From Anaerolineales bacterium (GTDB taxonomy: Bacteria > Chloroflexota > Anaerolineae > Anaerolineales > UBA6663): a DNA stretch of 5,273 nucleotides. Of the stretch, positions 1 through 5,023 are shown in pieces (the first letter of the stretch is position 1; every line of letters starts with the position of its first letter). Position numbers and translations under genes: made by a program. The notes below the pieces were generated by a model that was not told the origin of the DNA, did not search any database, and worked only from the letters and a program-made list of their open reading frames with translations. Where the stretch lies: the NCBI GenBank assembly GCA_017999235.1, contig JAGOBN010000336.1, positions 1 through 5,273 of the forward strand. Reading direction: 5' to 3'.

Positions 1-198
1 ACGGCCCCGGACGGGCGGCTCGACCTGGAGTTCGTGCCCTTCGCCGAGCGCGTGGCCAAAACCGACTTCAAGCTCCTCGCGTCCGAGGTCCACCAAATGT
101 TCGGGCGCTATCACGGGACGGTCGTAACCGACACGGGGGAATCCGTTCATCTGGATGGGCTGGCAGGTTTTGCCGAGGAACATCGCGCGCGCTGGTAA
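1..198 (+). CDS. C-terminal end of a DUF2804-like protein (5' part outside window)
   Basis: Reading frame 1 is open from the first base to a TAA at 196-198 and gives 65 residues. The start lies beyond the left edge. The segment runs from a beta-rich stretch (LDLEFVPFAERVAK) through EVHQMFGRYHGTVVTD to the end GFAEEHRARW. From memory, this spacing of an 'ERVAK', a 'HQMFGRYxGTV' and a terminal 'G(F/W)AEEHxARW' is typical of the end of DUF2804 proteins, a family of roughly 300-350 residues with no firm function. Codon use is GC-rich at third positions, as in the other real genes here. The gene converges with the 129-aa minus-strand gene, 74 bases separating the two stop codons. That it is a true gene end is fairly sure. 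The family name rests on recall of the motif and was not searched. Confidence 0.72.
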   Translation, partial: TAPDGRLDLEFVPFAERVAKTDFKLLASEVHQMFGRYHGTVVTDTGESVHLDGLAGFAEEHRARW

Positions 199-272
199 AG
201 CCGGCCCCGCTTCTCGCCCCGGCATCCCCTGGATCCCGAGACCAGAACGTTATTCGACCAGCGGGGTTGGGC
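199..272. other. Convergent intergenic spacer with imperfect nested inverted repeats
   Basis: This 74-base spacer separates two stop codons that face each other. CCCCGCT (205-211) can pair with AGCGGGG (260-266), and inside it TCTCG (212-216) can pair with CGAGA (237-241). The arms are directly adjacent on the left but separated by 18 bases on the right. A bidirectional terminator would be expected at this position, but there is no run of T after either arm, so an intrinsic terminator is only a weak suggestion. Confidence 0.25.
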
Positions 273-662
273 TTAGCCGGCCGCACAGAGCTCGCGGCAC
301 CGACGCTCCGCGTAATCCCAGGCCGAAAACGCGCTGCCAAAAATCCAGGGATCATCGCCATATTGCCGGTAACTCGCCAAGAGAGCCTCGGCCGCTATCC
401 CCGGTCGGAAGCCCCGCAGCAGAAAATCATCCACCACCTTTTGGGCGGCGGCCACCGCCTCGGCTTCGCTCGGGAAGGTCCCCAGGGTATAGCGCTCGCT
501 TTTGTCCATGAAGTGGAAGTTGTCGTCCACATAGACCACGAACGCCGGCTCCGGCCTCCGCGCCCGCGTCTCGGCGGCGACCGTGGCGTGCACGACTCTC
601 AGCAGCGCCCTTTGATCCTTGTCGTGAGTGAGTTGATCAAAAGACTCGGGGTGAGTCGTCAT
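273..662 (-). CDS. Conserved hypothetical protein, 129 aa, coupled to the upstream kinase-like gene
   Basis: The ATG at 662-660 overlaps the TGA of the upstream gene (ATGA), which favours this start. An in-frame ATG at 794 would overlap the neighbour by 136 bases and add a Gly/Ala-rich stretch that looks like antisense translation. Residues 1-38 are a variable, mostly helical lead. The core starts at FVVYVDDNFHFMD (41-53), then SERYTLGTF, an alternating helical part (EAEAVAAAQKVVDDFL, 66-81), PGIAAEALLASYRQYGDDP (87-105) and FSAWDYAERRCRELC (112-126). I recall small bacterial proteins with the same pattern (VYVDDNFHxMDxSER ... GxDPxI ... FSAWxYAxxRC) but know no function. It has no signal peptide or membrane segment, so it is probably cytosolic. 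The Shine-Dalgarno signal ahead of it is poor (GGTGGCGGT), which fits translation by coupling. Expression is therefore probably tied to the P-loop gene. Confidence 0.85.
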   Translation of the reverse strand: MTTHPESFDQLTHDKDQRALLRVVHATVAAETRARRPEPAFVVYVDDNFHFMDKSERYTLGTFPSEAEAVAAAQKVVDDFLLRGFRPGIAAEALLASYRQYGDDPWIFGSAFSAWDYAERRCRELCAAG

Positions 663-1198
663 ACCGCCACCGCCTTTCCCGGCCGGCGCGCGCCCAGAGT
701 CTGGTCCTCCTCCGCCGCCTGCAGCAGCCAGCGCCGATGATAAGGCTCGGTGTAGTACGCGGAGATGTTGTCCTCCGACCGGCCGATATTCCACTGCCAG
801 CTTAAAGCCGGCTCCGCCTGGACTTCAACCAGCGCGATGCGATAGCCCAACCCGGCGACGGCGTCCATCACGGGTTCGAAGTCGGCCAGTTTCATCCCGA
901 TGAACTCGGTCACCAGGTGGCGGCGTTCCCAGAGCGCGACGCGGGCCACCGCCAACCCGATCACATTCAGCGGCCCTTCCAGATGCGCCGGAAAATCAAT
1001 CACTTCCCCCTGCTCCAGGCTCACAAAGATGTCGGCGGCATCCAGCACTACCCAGCCGTGGGCGAAGTGCGTGCGGCGGTGGCGCGTCTTGCCGGTGGCC
1101 GGCGGCCCCATGATCAGGGTGAATTGGGGCAGCTGGCCGGCCGCCGGCAGGGACGACGGCTCAAAAAAACGTTCGACTTCGGCCATCAGATCAAACAT
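659..1198 (-). CDS. P-loop NTPase / zeta-toxin-like kinase, 179 aa
   Basis: The ATG at 1198-1196 has an excellent ribosome binding site 6 bases upstream. After about 25 residues there is a beta strand (FTLIM) and a textbook Walker A, GPPATGKT at residues 31-38. Next comes a strand ending in two aspartates (VVLDAADIF, D53 and D56), as in zeta toxins and related small-molecule kinases. A further strand ends in E98 (RHLVTEFIG), and YRIALVEVQAE (119-129) leads to a possible lid arginine in NIGR (137-140). The order fits the small P-loop kinase fold (zeta/AAA_33-like); the substrate cannot be told. At 179 residues it is shorter than most zeta toxins and no epsilon-type antitoxin is adjacent, so a toxin role is not supported. 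A metabolic or modifying kinase, or an ATPase helper, is equally possible. The next gene overlaps by 4 bases (ATGA), indicating one operon and coupled translation. Confidence 0.85.
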   Translation of the reverse strand: MFDLMAEVERFFEPSSLPAAGQLPQFTLIMGPPATGKTRHRRTHFAHGWVVLDAADIFVSLEQGEVIDFPAHLEGPLNVIGLAVARVALWERRHLVTEFIGMKLADFEPVMDAVAGLGYRIALVEVQAEPALSWQWNIGRSEDNISAYYTEPYHRRWLLQAAEEDQTLGARRPGKAVAV

Positions 1199-1204
1199 GG
1201 CAGG

Positions 1205-1211
1205 CTCCTTT
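1205..1211 (-). promoter_or_regulatory. Ribosome binding site of the P-loop gene
   Basis: On the minus strand AAAGGAG is followed by a 6-base spacer (CCTGCC) and the ATG at 1198. Strength and spacing are near ideal and fix the start of the 179-aa protein. Confidence 0.85.
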
Positions 1212-1254
1212 CATCACACGGAGCCTAACACGGCCTGGCCCGCGCGCATGCGGG

Positions 1255-1283
1255 AAAACACCCAATCCGCGGCCGACCGTCAA
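1255..1283 (-). promoter_or_regulatory. Weak candidate promoter for the P-loop operon
   Basis: On the minus strand TTGACG (1283-1278) is a good -35 match. A 17-base spacer leads to TGTTTT (1260-1255), a poor -10 match. Transcription would start near 1248, leaving a leader of about 50 bases before the ATG. Position and spacing are right for the operon, but the -10 is weak and one good hexamer can occur by chance. Confidence 0.25.
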
Positions 1284-1317
1284 CGCCGGCCGCACAAAAT
1301 CCCGGGCCGTCGCCGAC

Positions 1318-1440
1318 TGTGGGGAAAAGCAGACCCAGGACATCCTGGTCACCGTCGGCTTCCAGGCCAGCCCGACCGGCTGCCCCAAATGCGGCACCCA
1401 TCCCCAGCCGCCCGATCGGTTTTGCAGCCGCTGCGGCTAG
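1318..1440 (+). pseudogene. Remnant: C-terminal zinc-ribbon end of a lost gene
   Basis: The plus-strand frame here encodes CPKCG, ten residues between the inner cysteines, then FCSRCG and a TAG at 1438-1440. The cysteine codons are at 1381, 1390, 1423 and 1432 (C-x2-C-x10-C-x2-C), the common bacterial zinc-ribbon tail pattern with prolines in the loop. Upstream the same frame gives a plausible strand-rich segment (QDILVTVGFQASPTG), but no credible ATG or ribosome binding site is visible and the open frame soon becomes antisense to the P-loop gene. Reading past the TAG in frame gives YLMDRSARPGGALESRP and later LDKRYFLRP, so the TAG may be a disabling mutation. The motif is clear. That it is a relic rather than a live gene is inference from the missing 5' part. 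Confidence 0.4.
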
Positions 1441-1550
1441 TATCTGATGGACCGCTCGGCCCGGCCTGGCGGCGCCTTGGAAAGCAGGCCTCAGCTCGAT
1501 AAGCGGTACTTCCTCCGGCCGGTCCGGCCGGAGGGCAGGTTTCCCCGAGC

Positions 1551-2189
1551 GGCCAGCGCGTGATCGATACCCGTCTCGACGACTACGTCCGCCGCGACTG
1601 ACTCTGAGTGGGCCAGCCGCGCCGCTTGACCAACGCCTGCAGGAGTACGTCAATCGGCCGGCGCCCGAACGTTGACCATCCGTCGCCTGGCTGTGCGCCG
1701 CCTTTGAGCGGGCAGCCGGCCGCCGCCCCTTCACTTTCATCCATCGTCAATCCCGCGCTCTGGCCCGACCGAACGCGTGATTTCACCGTTGTCGGCTGCT
1801 TGAGCCGGCCTCCGTTTTGCCAGTGTCCCCGCGCTCGCCATCTTGTCCGCCCGCATCCCTGGCCAGATCTCGACCACCAGAACGTGGAAGGCAAGCTGAA
1901 CCCGCCGCGCACCCCAAGGGGGCCCTTTGGGCCTTCGAGCGCCGCGACGGCGACACCGGCATCTCGCTCTCGCTGTGGGTCGACCGCCTCCTGTTCCTAG
2001 ATACGCGCCGCCGCGAGGGCCAACCCATGACCATCTATACGCACAGCCTGCCGGTTCAGGCGCCGGCCGGCTTGCGGCTCCGAAAAACGCTCGACCTTTT
2101 ACGGCATTGTCGGCGGCATCCCAGATTACCTACAACCCGGGGGAGAGCGGCATGGGCAGGCCGCCGTTCTTGCACGGCGGCCTGCCTAA
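1551..2189 (+). pseudogene. Degenerate plus-strand coding remnants in shifting frames
   Basis: No intact frame covers this stretch, but protein-like segments appear in sequence on the plus strand. They are VIDTRLDDYVRRD ending at TGA 1599; LDQRLQEYVNRPAPER ending at TGA 1673; AWLCAAFERAAGRRPFTFIH ending at TGA 1778; RDFTVVGCLSRPPF through PDLDHQNVEGKLN (1776-1904); ALWAFERRDGDTGISLSLW continuing to VDRLLFLDTRRREGQP and TIYTHSLPVQAPAG (1925-2071); and, after a shift near the TTTT at 2097-2100, YGIVGGIPDYLQP ending at TAA 2187. The changes of frame fall at or near mononucleotide runs (GGGGG at 1918-1922, TTTT at 2097-2100), as in decayed genes or sequencing indels. 'YGIVGGIPDYL' faintly recalls archaeal-type AAA ATPases of the DUF234 group; the rest I do not recognise. 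In GC-rich DNA, chance open frames are common, so this is a cautious call. Confidence 0.35.
2154..2187. repeat. 13-bp perfect inverted repeat (hairpin)
   Basis: GGCAGGCCGCCGT (2155-2167) pairs perfectly with ACGGCGGCCTGCC (2174-2186) around a 6-base loop TCTTGC. A G-T pair can be added at 2154/2187. The stem is very GC-rich. No T run follows on either strand (TAAG on the right, CATG reading left), so it is not a standard intrinsic terminator. It lies in the gene-free spacer and also spans the final codons and TAA of the last degenerate plus-strand segment. Confidence 0.75.
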
Positions 2190-2191
2190 GT

Positions 2192-2210
2192 CCCGCTCCG
2201 CGGCGGGTTT
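2192..2210 (+). terminator. Small GC hairpin followed by TTT, weak terminator-like site
   Basis: CCCGC (2192-2196) pairs with GCGGG (2203-2207) around TCCGCG and is followed by TTT then GCG. An alternative register pairs CCGC with GCGG around TCC. The T tract is too short for a confident terminator. It sits 4 bases after the 13-bp hairpin and may be part of the same structured block. Confidence 0.25.
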
Positions 2211-2221
2211 GCGCCATCTGA

Positions 2222-2319
2222 TGCTAAGTACAGTCAGGAAAGTCCTGCAGGATTGTCTGGCCGCGTCACGCTTATGCGGCGGCTCGCATCCTGCAGAATA
2301 TAGTTGGTTGTACTTAGTG
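2222..2319. repeat. 98-base element with nested perfect inverted repeats (possible structured RNA or small mobile-element remnant)
   Basis: The outer arms CTAAGTACA (2224-2232) and TGTACTTAG (2309-2317) are perfectly complementary over 9 bases, and two G-T pairs could extend them to 2222/2319. Inside, CTGCAGGAT (2245-2253) pairs with ATCCTGCAG (2288-2296), 9 of 9. Innermost, GCCGC (2260-2264) pairs with GCGGC (2276-2280) around an 11-base loop. A competing hairpin, CAGGA (2235-2239) with TCCTG (2243-2247), shares bases with the second stem, so two exclusive folds are possible. The outer and middle stems are separated by 12 and 12 unpaired bases, giving a symmetric layout. It lies 3' of the large minus-strand enzyme gene and contains no good reading frame. 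I match it to no known RNA family. The ends could equally be terminal repeats of a MITE-like element, but I see no convincing target duplication (only TG on each side). Confidence 0.6.
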
Positions 2320-2323
2320 CCCT

Positions 2324-2403
2324 GTCCGCCTGAATGAGCTGGAGGCGCGGTGTCTTTGGCAAGCGTCAAACGAGGCTTGACAGTCCATCCGCATCAGGCG
2401 GAC
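2324..2403. repeat. 10-bp inverted repeat spanning the stop codon of the large enzyme gene
   Basis: GTCCGCCTGA (2324-2333) is a perfect reverse complement of TCAGGCGGAC (2394-2403). Between them GTCAA (2365-2369) can pair with TTGAC (2377-2381) around a 7-base loop, and this inner stem includes the enzyme's TGA. On the minus strand the RNA would therefore form a structure across the end of the reading frame. No T run follows, so a factor-independent terminator is not supported. A role in 3'-end stability is possible. Confidence 0.5.
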
Positions 2404-5023
2404 GGGGTACTAGGCTCCATTCGACGGTGCCGTGCGCGCCGTCCAGGCTGACCCAGGCGCCGTCCGGGATGCGGCGCGTCGCCGCCTGCGTGCCAAAGAC
2501 CGCGGGCAGACCAAACTCGCGGGCCGTGATCGCGGCGTGCTGCCCAACGTGGCCGGTGTCCAACACGACGCCGGCCAGGGCCGGGAACAGTGGTGTCCAC
2601 AGCGTGCCGGCGTCGGCGGCCACCAGGATGTCGCCGGGGCGGACGTCCGGCAGCGCGGCCGAGTGGAGCACCAAGCGGGCACGACCGGAGGCGCGGCCTG
2701 GGCTGACACCCTGCCCGGCCAAACGGTTGGCGCGCACCTCTGCCTGGTCTGGCGCGGCTGCCTCGCCGGCTGACTCGTCCGCGGCGCGCGCCGGGAGTGC
2801 CGCCGGCGGCAGACCTAAGACCGCGGGCGCCAGGAGCTGGCGCCAATTGGCATATACGCGCTGGCGCTCCGCGAGGGTGGCGAAGAGCGGGCGAGGCCCA
2901 GGCGCACGCAACGCCGTCAGGATCTCCGCGACCTCCAGCCAGGCGACCTCGTCGGGTCGGGCCAGATCGCCGCGGGCGGCCAACCAGCGGCCGGCATGCA
3001 GCAGGGCCTGATAAAACTGCCCGTCCGCCAACTGATCAATGTAGTGATGGTGGTCGTCCAAGAACGTCGCCGCTCGACGAGCGTAAGCCAGGCGCCGCCG
3101 AAATTCTGCGGCCAGGTGCGGCGAGTCGGCTGAGGCGCATAGCGACTCCACCAGGTGATCGCGTTGCTGGCGTGCCCGCAGGCGTGCCGCGGCCGGCGTC
3201 TCCCGCGCGGCCTCTCCAGGAGGCGGCAGATAGGCGGCGACCATGTCCAACACCCATTCCGGATTCTCGCGCCAGGGCAGCGTGGCCAGAATGGTCGTGG
3301 CCGGATCGCCGGGGCAGGGCCGGTCCCCATACGCCGCCAGAAATTGCTCGAAGCGCTGCACAAACGGCGCCGCCGCCGGCAGCGCCTTGAGACGCGCATA
3401 AAGATCAGGCGGTCGCTCGGCGAACAGCGCCGCGACCTCGGTCACCGCGCGCGCCAGGCGCGCCAAGCCATACACGTCGTCGATCAAGCGCGTCTGGACC
3501 GTGTCCTCGCCCTCCAGGAGTTGAGAGAGCGCCTGCTCGGCTGCGTCTCGGCTCGCGCCGGTCAGGGATTGGTACGCCTCCGCGAGACGCCCCAAGCGCT
3601 TGCGCGGGCTCAGCGTGTGGATCATCCAATGCCGGCGGGCGGCGGCCAGCGTGTCTTCAAGATGATCGGCCAAGGCCGGCCCCGCGGCGGCCGGCGCGTC
3701 AAAGGCCGCCAGTCGCTCGGCGGCGCGGATGACCTCCGGCCCCCAGTGTTCCCACAGCGTGATGTCCTGCCGCTCCAGCCGCTCGAAAAGGTCTTCCAGG
3801 GCGGCGCTGCGGATCCGCCGATCGGCGGGGCCCACGGGGCTTTCCGCGGCCGCCCAGTAGAAACGGCCGTTGACGTATTTGCGCCAGTACGTCCGATCGC
3901 CCCCGCCCTGCGCGACCGCGGCATCACCGCCCTCGAAGCGGGCTTTGGTGTAGTCGATCTCCGCCGGGAGCAGCAAGGCGCCGGGCGCGTGGCTGGGCAG
4001 CCCTGCCGTGTGCCAGAAAGCGCGGCGTTCCCGTTCGTCCGCCCACTCCACCGGGAAGTGGGCCGCCTCGATCAGCTCCAGCGCCAGGGTCGTGATCGGC
4101 CGGCTCTGCAGGATCCACACCTGGCCATCGACGATAGCCCACTCGACGTCCTGCGGCCGGCCCAGCCATTGCTCCAGCGCCAGGCCAAACCGGGCCACGG
4201 CTTGCAGCCATGCCTCGGGCAGGCAGGCCGGGCGCTGCTGGTGCGCGGGCACGGCCACGCGCCGGGTGCCTCCGGCCGGGTCCAGTTGGATGCATTCCAC
4301 CTTAAGGGCCGGCGTGACCGCCTCAATCTCCAGATCCGTTCGACGCAGCCGCGCGGTATCCGCCGGGACTGAGCCGGCGACGAGGCCCTCGCCCAGTCCC
4401 CAGGTCGCGGCGATGAGCAGGCTCTCCGGGCGCTGCTGAACCGGATCCACCGAAAAGCACACGCCCGCACACTCCGCCGCCAGCAGGGGTTGAATGAGGA
4501 CGGCCATGGCCGGGTCGGCGTCCGGCAGAGCTAGGCGCGCCTGGGCCGCCAACGCCGCTGGGCTGAACAACGAGCGCCAGCACGCGAGGATCGCGGCTTC
4601 AATGTCCGCCGTGCCCCGCACGCCCAGACGGGTGTGATAGTGGCCGGCAAAGCTGACCGCCGGCCAGTCCTCGTGGGTAGCCGACGAGCGGACTGCCAGC
4701 GGCCCGTCGCCGAGTGAGGGGAGCGCCTGTTGCAGCGCCTCCCGCACACGGGCAGGCAGCGCGAGCTCGGCCAGAAGCATCTGGACCTGTTGGGCGACGG
4801 CTTGGGCGGCGGCGGGATCACGCCAATCAGCGCTATGCAACGCGGCGCGCACCGGCTCCCGATAGGGCGCTAGCGCCCTCTGAAAGACCGCCGTGGGGAC
4901 AACCAACCCGGCCGGCACGGGAAAACCGGCTTCCAGCAACTGCCCGAGGACAGCCGCTTTCGTCCCCACGTGTTCGGCCGTAGGCCAGGGACGCGCGTTG
5001 GTGGACAGCAACTCGGCAAGCAT
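2366..5023 (-). CDS. PEP-utilising / rifampin phosphotransferase-like enzyme, 885 aa
   Basis: This is a three-domain dikinase. Residues 1-315 are the ATP-grasp part of the PPDK/PEP-synthase superfamily: GTKAAVLGQLLEAGFPVPAG with K22, VRSSATHEDWPAVSFAG with R112, AECAGVCFSVDPV, GLGEG (209-213), DVEWAI (E294) and ILQSRPIT (Q306, R308). Residues about 316-765 are a helical substrate domain with family landmarks such as FLAAYGDRP, ENPEWVLDM and LHAGRWLAARGDL. Residues about 768-872 are the phosphohistidine swivelling domain (SPGRASGRARLVL, WTPLF, QHAAITAREFGLPAVFG), with probable catalytic H829. The order ATP-central-His and the lack of a C-terminal PEP/pyruvate barrel fit rifampin phosphotransferases (about 870 aa) rather than PEP synthase. 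Such enzymes transfer the ATP beta-phosphate through the histidine to the substrate. Which substrate is used is not shown, and rifampin resistance cannot be assumed. The histidine loop is atypical (TGHVGQH). The ATG at 5023 has a strong ribosome binding site. Confidence 0.92.
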   Translation of the reverse strand: MLAELLSTNARPWPTAEHVGTKAAVLGQLLEAGFPVPAGLVVPTAVFQRALAPYREPVRAALHSADWRDPAAAQAVAQQVQMLLAELALPARVREALQQALPSLGDGPLAVRSSATHEDWPAVSFAGHYHTRLGVRGTADIEAAILACWRSLFSPAALAAQARLALPDADPAMAVLIQPLLAAECAGVCFSVDPVQQRPESLLIAATWGLGEGLVAGSVPADTARLRRTDLEIEAVTPALKVECIQLDPAGGTRRVAVPAHQQRPACLPEAWLQAVARFGLALEQWLGRPQDVEWAIVDGQVWILQSRPITTLALELIEAAHFPVEWADERERRAFWHTAGLPSHAPGALLLPAEIDYTKARFEGGDAAVAQGGGDRTYWRKYVNGRFYWAAAESPVGPADRRIRSAALEDLFERLERQDITLWEHWGPEVIRAAERLAAFDAPAAAGPALADHLEDTLAAARRHWMIHTLSPRKRLGRLAEAYQSLTGASRDAAEQALSQLLEGEDTVQTRLIDDVYGLARLARAVTEVAALFAERPPDLYARLKALPAAAPFVQRFEQFLAAYGDRPCPGDPATTILATLPWRENPEWVLDMVAAYLPPPGEAARETPAAARLRARQQRDHLVESLCASADSPHLAAEFRRRLAYARRAATFLDDHHHYIDQLADGQFYQALLHAGRWLAARGDLARPDEVAWLEVAEILTALRAPGPRPLFATLAERQRVYANWRQLLAPAVLGLPPAALPARAADESAGEAAAPDQAEVRANRLAGQGVSPGRASGRARLVLHSAALPDVRPGDILVAADAGTLWTPLFPALAGVVLDTGHVGQHAAITAREFGLPAVFGTQAATRRIPDGAWVSLDGAHGTVEWSLVPRPPDADGLSSLV

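Noticed and set aside
663..794. N-terminal extension of the 129-aa protein to an ATG at 794
   Set aside because: It would overlap the P-loop gene by 136 bases and encode a Gly-rich stretch. The ATGA-overlap start at 662 fits family length and coupling.
659..1198. Zeta toxin of a toxin-antitoxin pair
   Set aside because: The fold is similar, but no antitoxin gene precedes it and the partner is an unrelated conserved protein. Only kinase-like P-loop NTPase is supported.
1225..1740. 171-codon open frame on the minus strand in the gene-poor spacer
   Set aside because: It is Arg/Ala/Gly-rich with no recognisable motif, has no ribosome binding site, and lies antisense to the zinc-ribbon and related segments. 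Long chance frames are expected at this GC content.
2154..2210. Intrinsic terminator for the large enzyme gene
   Set aside because: The stem lies more than 150 bases past the stop, and no T run follows it on the minus strand.
2222..2319. tRNA or retron-type RNA reading of the nested inverted repeats
   Set aside because: There is no T-loop or D-loop signature and no CCA-type acceptor for a tRNA. No reverse transcriptase is present for a retron, and long outer arms alone are not enough.
3155..4372. 405-codon plus-strand open frame inside the large enzyme gene
   Set aside because: It is antisense to a clearly conserved enzyme and its composition is Arg/Gln/Gly-rich with no domain. It is a shadow of GC-rich third positions.
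4866..4879. Perfect 14-base palindrome GGGCGCTAGCGCCC
   Set aside because: It lies inside the coding region of the large enzyme with no regulatory context. A single palindrome of this length is plausible by chance or restriction-site-like composition.
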